The position numbers were made by a program, and so were the translations under genes. The notes below the pieces were generated by a model. It had not been told where the DNA came from and searched no databases. It was given only the letters and a program-made list of their open reading frames with translations. 64,000 bases of DNA from Emticicia sp051209875 (lineage in GTDB: Bacteria; Bacteroidota; Bacteroidia; Cytophagales; Spirosomataceae), in assembly GCF_051209875.1 (NCBI RefSeq), contig NZ_JBNTQY010000001.1, positions 4,092,001-4,156,000 of the forward strand, in the 5' to 3' direction. This document shows, in pieces, positions 8,691-17,384 of this stretch (the stretch's first letter is position 1; each line of letters opens with the position of its first letter).

Positions 8691-9554
8691 ATGGGATTTT
8701 TAGAAAAAGCGGAACACTTCATTAGCCAACTTCAATATTCGCTGGCGATTGAGTCTGAACCTATAATTAATATCAATGGTGTTAATTACAATTTAACTTT
8801 ACATCCAGATATTTTCAATAAACTAACAACAGAATACAAGGTAGATTTTCCATTCCATTATCGGAATAAAATCATTGAGTTAAAAATTCTAATGAATAAA
8901 GAACAAATTACGAGAGATGATGCTTTAGAAATTATCAAAAATTATATTAGTACATATTCCCTAAACCTTCCATCTTTAATATTTTCTCACCAATATTACC
9001 TTCTATATAAACTTTTTGAAATAAACCAAAAAGAGCTCTCTAACTTTGAGAAGCTCAGGGAAGTTATGAAAATAAATTATAGTGAAGCAGATACACTAGA
9101 AATAAAGGATTTAATATTAAATAAACAATTTCAGCCATTGATTCAACAATTAGTCCTTTCTGTAGAAGAAAAAAAGAAAGAAATGTTAATAGAATTGTTG
9201 GAAACAATAGAAGGAAAATCAAGTATTGAATCTTCAAAAAATGTTTTAGACACAAACCAAGAAGAACTTCCAGTTTCAAATTTAGGACATAGAGAAATCG
9301 CCTTACTTTACTATTATACAGATAAAAAAATTAATGCAAATAACGCCAAAGCTATAGCTGAGAAATCTGGACATAGTAGTGGCATAAAATTACTGGAACA
9401 TTACAATCTAATTTGTACAAGTGATTTGAATATTACCAACCATAGATTTGCGGTAAAAAACATTGAAAACGTTTTAAAATTACTAAATGATAATCCAAAA
9501 GCAAAAGCAAAAGCTGAAAAGGATTTACAAGGCGCCAAGCTAATAAAAAAATAA
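8691..9554 (+). CDS. Hypothetical protein next to the integrase
   Basis: 287 aa from ATG 8691; an upstream in-frame TTG at 8682 is less likely. The product is largely helical and Leu/Ile/Lys-rich. The C-terminal third (HREIALLYYYTDKKINANNA, GIKLLEHYNLI) resembles a conserved domain seen in island proteins of Bacteroidetes, but I cannot name it. It follows the integrase by only 24 bp and is probably in the same transcript. No enzyme motif or membrane segment is visible. The C-terminus (AKAKAEKDLQGAKLIKK) is strongly basic. Confidence 0.7.
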   Translation: MGFLEKAEHFISQLQYSLAIESEPIININGVNYNLTLHPDIFNKLTTEYKVDFPFHYRNKIIELKILMNKEQITRDDALEIIKNYISTYSLNLPSLIFSHQYYLLYKLFEINQKELSNFEKLREVMKINYSEADTLEIKDLILNKQFQPLIQQLVLSVEEKKKEMLIELLETIEGKSSIESSKNVLDTNQEELPVSNLGHREIALLYYYTDKKINANNAKAIAEKSGHSSGIKLLEHYNLICTSDLNITNHRFAVKNIENVLKLLNDNPKAKAKAEKDLQGAKLIKK

Positions 9555-9654
9555 ACTACTTATAATCAAACACTTACAAAATAGTCAACCAGTTGCAACC
9601 AGTTGCACCACTTCACTATTTTTAGTTTTACTGCCATAAACTTAAAACAAGTAC

Positions 9655-10083
9655 ATGGCACAATCATTTAATCCCTTCGAAGTTTTAGAGTTAAGACTTA
9701 ACTCCATCGAAGACCTCTTATTAGAATTAAAGCAAAAGCTAATCCCTCAATCACCCGCCCAGTCCGACCAATGGTTCGACATCAACGAGTTATGCAATTA
9801 CCTGCCTGATAAACCCAAAAAATCAACTGTGTACGGATGGATTCACACGGGTATGGTACCAGTCCACAAAGGCGGAAAAAAATTACGATTTCTAAAAACA
9901 GAAATCGATAATTGGTTGTTGCAAAATAGAAAGAAGACTTTGGCAGAATCGGCAAGCGAAGCAGACGCATATCTATTGAGACGTAAAACCAAAAATCGGT
10001 ACGGAAAAGCCCCTCCTAATGAAGCCGTGAGTGTAGCAGTTCAGCAAATTTTATTCCCTCAAAAGGTTGACCCATTGCCCTAA
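9655..10083 (+). CDS. Helix-turn-helix DNA-binding protein
   Basis: 142 aa. A short coiled-coil-like start (NSIEDLLLELKQKL) precedes an excisionase-type HTH at about 42-85: WFDINELCNYLPDKPKKSTV, then YGWIHTGMVPVHKGGKKLRF and a DNA-contacting wing KTEIDNWL. This family is the usual small regulator between integrase and replication genes in Bacteroidetes islands, and it may act on excision or replication. The same reading frame continues past its TAA into a second, decayed HTH segment. Confidence 0.85.
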   Translation: MAQSFNPFEVLELRLNSIEDLLLELKQKLIPQSPAQSDQWFDINELCNYLPDKPKKSTVYGWIHTGMVPVHKGGKKLRFLKTEIDNWLLQNRKKTLAESASEADAYLLRRKTKNRYGKAPPNEAVSVAVQQILFPQKVDPLP

Positions 10084-10224
10084 TTCCTATCGATTCAACA
10101 AGCCGCTGCTTTTTTGAATTTGGCTGTGCCAACTATGTACACGAAAGTAAGTCGAGGTGATTTGATTTTCTTTAAAAAGTCAAAAAACTTTACTTCTCAA
10201 GAACAAGCCTTGTTAAATATTTGA
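10084..10224 (+). pseudogene. Remnant of a second HTH domain
   Basis: Directly after the TAA of the preceding gene, and in the same frame, the sequence translates to FLSIQQAAAFLNLAVPTMY, then TKVSRGDLIFFKKSKNF, and stops at TGA 10222. This is a typical HTH_17 domain of the kind usually located in the middle of a complete protein. Here it has no start codon or N-terminal part. It is either the cut-off tail of a two-HTH protein broken by the TAA or a relic of a duplicated gene. Confidence 0.6.
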
Positions 10225-10285
10225 CATCGGGAAAACTCTGGGCGAAGAACAACATCATTAATAATACTTTAAATTACAAAAAACA

Positions 10286-10585
10286 ATGATAAACGAATAT
10301 ACATTCATTCATCATGAATGTCAAATTGCAAAGGACTTAAAAATGCCCACTGACAAGTTTCATGAGATGTTAGATAAACATAATATCACTCGAAAAGGAT
10401 GGGCAACCACTGAATTTATGATTATGGGCTATATGAAAAATATTATAGTGCATAATTTCAGAACACCAGAATTGCCGGGTGAACGAGAGGTCGTATTTTC
10501 CGAAGCGGGTCGAAAGTGGGTGAAAAAATTAATAGTATTACTTAACACTGATAAACCTGACCCTTGGATTGAATACTATAACTAA
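10286..10585 (+). CDS. Small hypothetical protein upstream of the primase
   Basis: 99 aa, starting MINEYTFIHHECQIAKDLKM and ending DPWIEYYN. No domain recognised. It is a compact alpha-helical protein with a Lys/Arg-rich centre (GYMKNIIVHNFR). Its stop overlaps the TTG start of the primase/helicase by 17 bases, which implies translational coupling. A role in replication control is possible but is only inferred from this arrangement. Confidence 0.65.
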   Translation: MINEYTFIHHECQIAKDLKMPTDKFHEMLDKHNITRKGWATTEFMIMGYMKNIIVHNFRTPELPGEREVVFSEAGRKWVKKLIVLLNTDKPDPWIEYYN

Positions 10586-12635
10586 AGAAAGTATCTTCAG
10601 TATAACTAATGAAGGCGAAGAAATTTTTAGATTTTATATCCCCGAATATAACAAGATTGGAAAAACGTTTTCCTCGCCACTGCGAGCAGATACAAATCCA
10701 TCAGCAAGTATTTTTAAATCCGATTCAGGAATGTACTTGATTAAGGACTTCGCAGAAGGAAAGGTTTTAAATGCTATTGATTTTGTAATGATTCTTAAGA
10801 ATATTGACTTTTATGGGGCAATGAAACTTATAAATCAGGACCTCCAGTTGGGTTTGTCAGAAGCAGTAAAAAAAGTAGATTTTGAAGGAGGAACACTTGA
10901 ATATTGGGAACAATATAATGTAACAAGTGAAGTCTTAAATAAGTATGAAGTTAAATCTTGGGAAAAATTTAAGACAAATAATGGAATTGAGGTTCGTGCA
11001 ACCAAAACAAATCCAATTTTCTCTTTCAAAATTGCTGATGCTTATAAAATTTATATGCCACTGGCAAGAGATAAGAAATTTAAGCATCAATGGGTTGGAC
11101 AAAAATCGAAAGAATATTGTAATGTTTTTGGAATATCTCAACTGCCTGAGCATTGTACTACGATTTTGATTACTGAAGGATTGAAAGATTGTATCGTAGC
11201 AAATTCAAATCTGAATGATGATGGAATTTGGGCAGTTGGCATCGACAACGTTGCAACAGGAATTGACTCAAAAACCTTGGGATTACTGAAAAGTAAGTGC
11301 GATAACTTAGTGTTATCTCTTGATATTGACGAAAAAGGATTAGAAGGAAGTAGTAAAAAGTCCACAATGTATGGATTACGAAATTTTATTCTACCATCAA
11401 TATTGAAGGATTCTGGTGGGAAAGACATCTCCGATTGGTTTCAATTGAAGTTGGAAAAACAAACGCTCCTTGATGAATTAGGAAGAGTTCTGGCGAGTTC
11501 AGAACCGCCTATTTCAAAGGAAAAAGTTGGAAGAAGTCCAATTTTGATGAAACTTTTAGAGAGTGAACAATTGATAGCTAAGTATGCATCAGAGGAAATA
11601 ATTTATTCACCTCCTTTGATTTCACATGGCGAAACACCAGTAATTCGGGAGGGTACAATTAATATTGTCCAAGGAAAATATGGAAGCCATAAGACAAGAA
11701 TTGTAGAACTATGTTGCAGCTTATTATTAAGTGAGCCTAACTGTACGAGTGATTTTCTTGGATTACAAAAGACTGATAGTAAGCAAGTTACAATTATTTA
11801 CATTGATACCGAACGTAACCTAAAAGAAGAATTTCCTACAGGGATTCTGTCGATAAAAAACAAGGCTTGTATTGATATAAATACAAAGACTTCAACGTTT
11901 AGGTTTACATCTATCAAATCCATTGAAAGAAGTAAGAGGTTGGATGCAGTGAAAGATTTTGTAAATGCAGTTAGGGCAGAAACTGACAACCATATACTGG
12001 TAGTGTTAGATGTTGCAACCGATTGTGTGGCAGACTTTAATTCTCCTTCTGAAAGCATGAAGTTATTTGATTATCTTGGTAATCTATGTGATAACTTTAA
12101 TGCAACGTTCCTGTTAATACTTCACGAGAACCCAAACTCGGAAAAAGCTCGTGGGCATACAGGAACTGAAGGTGCAAACAAGGCCTCAACCGTTATCCAT
12201 ATAGGATTTGAGAAAGATGGTAAGAATCAAGACACTGAACTTATCAAGTTGAAGTTCTTGAAGATTAGAAGTGCAAAGCGTGCTGAACCTTTATATTTGG
12301 TGTATTCAGATATAGCTAAAGGGTTGATTTTGGCAGATAAGGAACTGGTAAGACAGAAGACGGCAGAGCGTCGTCAGGTAGCGGATGTTGAGATGGTAGC
12401 TGAAAAAATAGGAGATATTTTTAAAGAAGCGACCATGCCTCAAAAAGAACTGATTGAAATATTAAAAACTGAGTTTGAATGTTCAGATAATACCTTGAAA
12501 GAAAGGTTGAAAGATATCGAGGAGCAGCAAATTGAGATTACAAATATAAGGTCAGAACCATGTACAATCAAAACTCATAGTGCCCCTGGTAAAGCAACTT
12601 ACTATGAATTAGTCGTACAAACAATAGAAGAATAA
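10569..12635 (+). CDS. Primase/RepA-like helicase fusion
   Basis: 688 aa with a TTG start overlapping the previous gene. N-terminal residues about 1-95 resemble the DNA-binding part of phage primases (SPLRADTNPSASIFK, YLIKDFAEGKVLNAIDFV). A Toprim-like centre at about 195-270 has TTILITEGLKDCIVAN and LVLSLDIDEKG. The C-terminal half is a RecA-type AAA_25 ATPase: Walker A GKYGSHKT (about 373-380), Walker B LVVLDVATD (about 477-485) and a GHTGTEGANKAST arginine-finger-like loop, then a short winged-helix-like tail. Such bifunctional proteins initiate replication of satellites and islands. It probably lets the excised island copy itself. Confidence 0.85.
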   Translation: MNTITKESIFSITNEGEEIFRFYIPEYNKIGKTFSSPLRADTNPSASIFKSDSGMYLIKDFAEGKVLNAIDFVMILKNIDFYGAMKLINQDLQLGLSEAVKKVDFEGGTLEYWEQYNVTSEVLNKYEVKSWEKFKTNNGIEVRATKTNPIFSFKIADAYKIYMPLARDKKFKHQWVGQKSKEYCNVFGISQLPEHCTTILITEGLKDCIVANSNLNDDGIWAVGIDNVATGIDSKTLGLLKSKCDNLVLSLDIDEKGLEGSSKKSTMYGLRNFILPSILKDSGGKDISDWFQLKLEKQTLLDELGRVLASSEPPISKEKVGRSPILMKLLESEQLIAKYASEEIIYSPPLISHGETPVIREGTINIVQGKYGSHKTRIVELCCSLLLSEPNCTSDFLGLQKTDSKQVTIIYIDTERNLKEEFPTGILSIKNKACIDINTKTSTFRFTSIKSIERSKRLDAVKDFVNAVRAETDNHILVVLDVATDCVADFNSPSESMKLFDYLGNLCDNFNATFLLILHENPNSEKARGHTGTEGANKASTVIHIGFEKDGKNQDTELIKLKFLKIRSAKRAEPLYLVYSDIAKGLILADKELVRQKTAERRQVADVEMVAEKIGDIFKEATMPQKELIEILKTEFECSDNTLKERLKDIEEQQIEITNIRSEPCTIKTHSAPGKATYYELVVQTIEE

Positions 12636-12646
12636 ATTTTATTACC

Positions 12647-12692
12647 ACCCAACCAATCCAAACCCTTATACAGGCAATTGTTTTGGTTGGGT
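12647..12692 (+). repeat. 46-bp inverted-repeat element, copy A
   Basis: ACCCAACCA (12647-12655), 28-nt spacer, TGGTTGGGT (12684-12692), with the asymmetric inner sequence CAATTGTTT before the right arm. It starts 12 bp after the primase stop codon. The right arm can be read into the next open frame, but the true start of that gene lies beyond it. Confidence 0.85.
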
Positions 12693-12709
12693 ATAAACCG
12701 AATTTTCCA

Positions 12710-12991
12710 ATGAAATTTTGTGGAACAATAACAGAAGTATTTCCATTAATGGAAATGACAATTAATGAAAAACCGAGTAAAAAAGTAGAATTTCTACTTG
12801 AGTATGAGTCAGGACAGTGGCCTAAAAATATAGTGGTTGAGGTCTGGAATGATAAAGTTGATAATCCTAATATTATTGTTGGGAATAGAGTAGCGGTAGA
12901 GGTCAACTTAAAATCAAGAAAAATGGGGGATAGATATTTCAATAATATCACAGCCAATCGCATTGATTTAGTAGAAGATAAGGTAGCTTAG
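12710..12991 (+). CDS. DUF3127 (OB-fold-like) protein
   Basis: 93 aa from ATG 12710. An in-frame TTG at 12683 lies inside the repeat and is not credible as the start. The sequence MKFCGTITEVFPLMEMT, then KKVEFLLEYESGQWPKN, VVEVWNDKVDNPNIIVGN and AVEVNLKSRKMGDRYFN matches the five-strand layout of DUF3127, a Bacteroidetes family thought to be a single-strand DNA-binding OB fold. Following the primase/helicase, it may serve as the island's SSB-like factor. It stands alone between repeat copy A and the inverted repeat at 13006, in a small cassette-like unit. Confidence 0.8.
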   Translation: MKFCGTITEVFPLMEMTINEKPSKKVEFLLEYESGQWPKNIVVEVWNDKVDNPNIIVGNRVAVEVNLKSRKMGDRYFNNITANRIDLVEDKVA

Positions 12992-13005
12992 TAGCTGATA
13001 CCAAA

Positions 13006-13076
13006 ACATAGGAAAATGCCTAATGTTACCCTTTAAACTTATCTATTATTGTGTAACGTTAGGCAAAAGCCTATGT
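13006..13076. repeat. 71-bp inverted repeat between the DUF3127 and helicase genes
   Basis: ACATAGG (13006-13012) pairs with CCTATGT (13070-13076), and GCCTAATGTTAC (13018-13029) pairs with GTAACGTTAGGC (13053-13064) with one mismatch. There is no T-run, so it is not a typical terminator. The GCCTAA...GTTAGGC boxes recall the outer boxes of integron attC sites, but size and loop were not tested. Confidence 0.7.
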
Positions 13077-13094
13077 GTTTAATAAGAATTTTTG

Positions 13095-15143
13095 ATGTCT
13101 CAAAATATAGAGATTATGACAGAACTTAATGAAAATCAAAGGAAGGCAGTAGAATTTAGTGGCAAACATCTGCTTCTACTGGCAGGAGCTGGGACTGGCA
13201 AAACTAAAACCATCATTGCTCGTGCTGTCGATTTAATTTCCAAAGGTGTTTCTCCAAACAAAATTTTAATCCTAACTTTTACAAAGCGTTCTGCCCAAGA
13301 AATTGTAACAAGGATTGAATCTTCATTGGGACCTAATCAAGCAAGGAATCTATCGGGAAGCACTTTTCATTCTTGGTGTAATCATCTACTACTTTCCCAT
13401 CCGAACGAATTTGGGTTGAAAGATTTTACTATTATAGATGAAGATGACCAAGTAAATATAATGAAGTTGATATGTGGAAAAAATAACCTTCAATTTGAAA
13501 ATCTGAGGATTAAACCCCAAAACTTGGTTGATATGTATTCCTTTGCACGCAACACTAAGAAAAATCTTACAGAAACTATAAAAATCAAGTTGTTGGCAGA
13601 CCTAAAGGATGGAGAACTTGAAAAAGCCTTGCAAGAAATCAAGCCGAATATAGAAGTAATTTTGAGAAGTTACGAAGCGAAGAAGAAAGAGCGAAACTAC
13701 TTAGATTATGATGATATATTGCAAATAGTGGCTAAAACCCTGCAAAAAGACGAAAATGCAAGAAAAATTATTGGCAGTAAATATGAACACATTTTAGTGG
13801 ATGAAATGCAGGACACTAACCCTTTACAATGGGATTTGCTAAATCCTTTTCAAGATTATTGCCATCTCTTTTGTGTGGGCGACGATGCACAATCAATTTA
13901 TTCATTTCGAGGGGCGGATTTTAAGAATATCCATCATTTCAAAGAAAATGTGAAGGATTCAGAGGTATATAAACTCGAAGATAATTATCGCTCGACACAA
14001 GAGATTTTAGATTTATCTAACTGGCTTTTGGAGAAATCTCCACTCAAATATGATAAAAAACTAAAAGCAGTAAGAGGTGTTGGGATTATACCACAATTGG
14101 TCAATGTTGAAAGTGAATGGGAAGAGGGGTATTTTGTAGCAGATAAAATTTTAGACAATTACCATCATAAAAATAAAGAATTTAGGCACCATTTAGTATT
14201 ATCACGTTCACAATTCTACACGAGAAGTTTGCAAGCGGTATTCATTGAAAAGAAAATTCCATTTGTTACTTATGGTGGTAGAGGTTTTATGGAATCGGCT
14301 CATTTGAAAGACTTATTTGCAGCTTTAAGAGTTGTTAATAACAAGAACGATGAAATTGCTTGGATGAGGTTTTTAACCCTTTGGCAGGGTATTGGGGATG
14401 TAAGAGCCTCCAAATATCTTGAGCAGATTTTAGGCTTTAATAGCATGGAAGAATGCTTATCATGGTTGCAATCGTTAACTGGTGCGAGTGAACAAAAACT
14501 GGCTCAGACCATCAAGAGCATTTTTGATAATAAGCAAGATTTAGTGCAAGCGGTGCATGTGGCGTATGAAGAATTGAAGGAAAGATTATCTGTAAAATAC
14601 GTAGAAGACTGGGAAAATAAAAGAAAGCCTGATTTTCCTGTTTTAGAAATTTTGGCAAGTAAATACTCTAATTTAAGTGAATTTATTACAGAATGCTTAT
14701 TGGACAATTCACCTAAAATAAACAATTCGCCAACTCTACAAAAGTCTAAAATTGAGCAAAGCGAGAATAAAGATAAAGTTATAATTTCGACCATTCACTC
14801 AGCCAAGGGATTAGAAGCTGATACTTGTTTTGTGCTGAATGTGTCGCCAATGCAATATCCTCTAAGCTACTCGATTGGTAATCTTGATGAAGTGGAGGAA
14901 GAGCGACGAATCTTGTATGTTGCCTTAACCAGAGCAAAGGATGAATTGATTGTAACACGTAGCAAGAAATCAATTTATGCAGAAAATTATCAGGTGGAAA
15001 ATCAAACAGTTGAAAGCTATTTTCTGAATGAGTTACCAGATAATTTAGTCGAACAAAAATCACTCGGCACAAAGCAATGGGGAATAGAAAAATCTGATAA
15101 TCAGCAAAATAATGCAGTAGATTTCGGAATGGATTTTTCATGA
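13095..15143 (+). CDS. UvrD/Rep-family superfamily 1 DNA helicase
   Basis: 682 aa from ATG 13095 (another ATG at 13116 is possible). SF1A helicase motifs in order: Walker A GAGTGKT at 31-37, motif Ia ILTFTKRSAQEI, Walker B/motif II VDEMQDTN with Asp236, motif III GDDAQSIYSFRGA, motif IV-like DNYRSTQ, motif V STIHSAKGLEADTCFV, motif VI RRILYVALTRAKDEL. The family unwinds DNA 3' to 5' in repair and rolling-circle replication. Length is normal. It is flanked by the 71-bp inverted repeat and copy B of the 46-bp element, so it is part of the exchangeable cargo. It may be a stand-alone defence helicase or help island replication. Confidence 0.9.
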   Translation: MSQNIEIMTELNENQRKAVEFSGKHLLLLAGAGTGKTKTIIARAVDLISKGVSPNKILILTFTKRSAQEIVTRIESSLGPNQARNLSGSTFHSWCNHLLLSHPNEFGLKDFTIIDEDDQVNIMKLICGKNNLQFENLRIKPQNLVDMYSFARNTKKNLTETIKIKLLADLKDGELEKALQEIKPNIEVILRSYEAKKKERNYLDYDDILQIVAKTLQKDENARKIIGSKYEHILVDEMQDTNPLQWDLLNPFQDYCHLFCVGDDAQSIYSFRGADFKNIHHFKENVKDSEVYKLEDNYRSTQEILDLSNWLLEKSPLKYDKKLKAVRGVGIIPQLVNVESEWEEGYFVADKILDNYHHKNKEFRHHLVLSRSQFYTRSLQAVFIEKKIPFVTYGGRGFMESAHLKDLFAALRVVNNKNDEIAWMRFLTLWQGIGDVRASKYLEQILGFNSMEECLSWLQSLTGASEQKLAQTIKSIFDNKQDLVQAVHVAYEELKERLSVKYVEDWENKRKPDFPVLEILASKYSNLSEFITECLLDNSPKINNSPTLQKSKIEQSENKDKVIISTIHSAKGLEADTCFVLNVSPMQYPLSYSIGNLDEVEEERRILYVALTRAKDELIVTRSKKSIYAENYQVENQTVESYFLNELPDNLVEQKSLGTKQWGIEKSDNQQNNAVDFGMDFS

Positions 15144-15161
15144 AAAGCTCTAAATGAAGCA

Positions 15162-15207
15162 ACCCAACCAAGCTAATTGCGTATTTAGACTATTGTTTTG
15201 GTTGGGT
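15162..15207 (+). repeat. 46-bp inverted-repeat element, copy B
   Basis: ACCCAACCA (15162-15170), 28-nt spacer, TGGTTGGGT (15199-15207); the arms extend by one more base pair each side. It begins 18 bp after the helicase stop. Same orientation as copies A and C. Confidence 0.85.
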
Positions 15208-15208
15208 T

Positions 15209-15561
15209 ATTTGTTTAAATTAGATTATTCTTTTGTGATGTATATATAACAAAATTAGAGCTTGCAAGATTGAGACTGTCAAATAACTGAGGTAAAAATT
15301 ACCCTCTGATTGTATAGTTAAATGATTATTTTACCAAATTTATCACAAAATTTAAGTCTAAAAAATTACAATTCAATAAATTTTGGTAGATTTAGGCAAT
15401 TCAATATCAAAATAAGGAATTATTAAATCATGACCCATGAGTCCAAGTTAGAGAAAGAATAAAATTATATTTTGGTGACCTAATTGATATAGTATTTGGA
15501 AAAAAAAAGCCCATAAAATAACCCTATCAGTATGATATTTCAATGATAAAATCTTTGACTA
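15209..15561. other. Non-coding region before the FHA operon
   Basis: About 350 bp, very AT-rich, without a credible open frame. It must hold the promoter of the FHA/kinase/caspase operon, but I see no exact TAnnTTTG box; nothing else is recognisable. Confidence 0.5.
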
Positions 15562-16287
15562 ATGGAAAATCCTAATTTATTAAATGATATTGAAAAAGCT
15601 TTGAGAGAGTATAAAATACCTCAATTAAACGTTGGACGGTCTATTGATAATGAGATACGAATTCAAAACGATAAAATAAGTAAGAGTCATGCAAGACTTA
15701 CACAATGTAGTACAAATACCTTCCTCTTAGAAGATTTAGATAGTAAAAATGGGACATTTATAAATGATTTGAGGATAACACGAAAAATAATTGATGCAAA
15801 TACAAAAATTAGATTTGCAGAAAGTAATTATCAATTGAATGACTTACTTTCATTATATATTCCTAAAGCGAATCCTATTATTTCTAAAAAAACGAATCCT
15901 TTAGATTTTACGGAAGAGTTCAGTGCATTAAAACAAGTCTATGAGCAGTACCCTAAACTAAAAAAAGAGGTAAAAAATAGAGATAAGACTATTAGAACAG
16001 GGAGTATTATCCTGTCTTCTGTAATAGGTATTAGTGCTGTCCTTACTGGTGGGGGGAGCATACCAATATTGTCAGTTTTGTCAGGTGCTGGTTTAGGAAT
16101 GCTTATTCCTACATTAAGTTCAACTATTCTTTCAACAGAAGAAAAAATAGAACTTATTGAAAAAGAATATCGAGAAAAATACCGGTGCCCAAATCCTAAT
16201 TGTCAAGAACCATTTGGGAACAAAGAATGGGAACTTCTTGCGAGAATGAAAGTGTGTAATCGTTGTAAAGCGATATGGATAAAATAA
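15562..16287 (+). CDS. FHA-domain membrane protein with C-terminal zinc ribbon
   Basis: 241 aa. The FHA domain, which binds phosphothreonine, is at about 20-95 with the conserved GRS at 25-27, SKSHA at 40-44 and NGTF at 63-66. A predicted coil (about 115-145) precedes a hydrophobic hairpin at about 147-190 (IILSSVIGISAVL and ILSVLSGAGLGMLI), probably two membrane passes. A zinc ribbon follows at the C-terminus (Cys 209, 214, 232, 235). It is the first gene of a co-directional run that also encodes a Ser/Thr kinase and a PP2C phosphatase, so it is likely the reader of kinase-made phosphosites at the membrane. Confidence 0.85.
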   Translation: MENPNLLNDIEKALREYKIPQLNVGRSIDNEIRIQNDKISKSHARLTQCSTNTFLLEDLDSKNGTFINDLRITRKIIDANTKIRFAESNYQLNDLLSLYIPKANPIISKKTNPLDFTEEFSALKQVYEQYPKLKKEVKNRDKTIRTGSIILSSVIGISAVLTGGGSIPILSVLSGAGLGMLIPTLSSTILSTEEKIELIEKEYREKYRCPNPNCQEPFGNKEWELLARMKVCNRCKAIWIK

Positions 16288-16371
16288 ATTTCAAAAAAAG
16301 ACTTACCTTTCTCATACCAATTTGATTAATTAATGAAAACGAAATTTATCCAATTTTAAATAAAACAAATC

Positions 16372-17355
16372 ATGTCAAATTTAACTGAAAGTACAGACGT
16401 TTTAGAGAATACTACTCAAGAAACTAAATCGAAACTATCTAAAGTATTTTCAAATAGAAAAGCCAATGCTATCATTACAGCAGGAATTCTTTCTGGAGGC
16501 GGAGTTGCCGCTTTTACTTGGGGATTGGCAAAAGATGAAACACATACTGCACCCGTTAATCCAACAATAACCACAGATTCAACGTCTGTAAATACAGATA
16601 GCACACAAGTATTACAAGCTGCATTGGAAGTACCAGTGAAGGATGGCATTATAAAGCCTTCGGAAAACGTGTGTATAGCAATAGTAAATGATGGTATGGA
16701 CTTTGAAACAGCATTTAATACTGCCCGCACAGAAGTAGGACCCGGTGGCGTTTTTTCGTGGAATGGAAATGTTTATAATACCTATTACAAAGAAGAATGG
16801 ATGAGTTTATCGTTAGAACAACGTCAAGATTTTCTACATGATATTGGATTTTCTCCTATAAATCATTTGCAAAATACTAATAATGATTTAAGCATTGTAG
16901 AAGAACCTACACACTTTATTGAAACTACCCTTAATGGGCATAGAGTAGTTGGGGTTGATGTTGATAACGATGGTATTATTGACTCAATCGTCTATGCAAC
17001 TGTAGATGGAACAAAAATAATGATTGTTGATTCACATGGAAATGAGGCTTTAGATACAATCATAACCATTGATTCGATTACAAATGAAACAATAAAAGTT
17101 GAGGCTATTGAAAATCCAGAAATTTTGACAAATTTACAGTTTCAAACAATGATTGACGAAATGAATATTTCGGATGATTTTGGCAAAGCAATTGAAGATA
17201 GTGTGGATTATGAAGGTATTACATCAGACGATGATAATAATGAAGATAATGATGAGGTGGAAGTTGATAACACGAACTTCGTAAATGATGATGACAATGA
17301 TTTTGTCAATGATAGTGATTATATCAACAATGGAAATATAGATGATATGAATTAA
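16372..17355 (+). CDS. Membrane protein with GPGGVFxW motif and acidic Asp/Asn-rich tail
   Basis: 327 aa. One transmembrane segment near residues 34-52 (NAIITAGILSGGGVAAFTW) follows a short Thr/Ser-rich cytoplasmic start, a plausible kinase substrate. Residues about 105-155 carry a conserved block: NDGMDFETAFNTARTEVG, GPGGVFSWNGNVYNTYY, KEEWMSLSLEQ. I remember this block from Bacteroidetes proteins next to signalling genes, but it has no known function. A DVDNDGIIDS segment resembles a calcium-binding loop. The last 50 residues are almost all D, N and E. It lies between two FHA genes, so it may be their phosphorylated partner (inference). Confidence 0.75.
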   Translation: MSNLTESTDVLENTTQETKSKLSKVFSNRKANAIITAGILSGGGVAAFTWGLAKDETHTAPVNPTITTDSTSVNTDSTQVLQAALEVPVKDGIIKPSENVCIAIVNDGMDFETAFNTARTEVGPGGVFSWNGNVYNTYYKEEWMSLSLEQRQDFLHDIGFSPINHLQNTNNDLSIVEEPTHFIETTLNGHRVVGVDVDNDGIIDSIVYATVDGTKIMIVDSHGNEALDTIITIDSITNETIKVEAIENPEILTNLQFQTMIDEMNISDDFGKAIEDSVDYEGITSDDDNNEDNDEVEVDNTNFVNDDDNDFVNDSDYINNGNIDDMN

Positions 17356-17384
17356 TATTAGCTCGGTTAATTATCAAATTTAGA

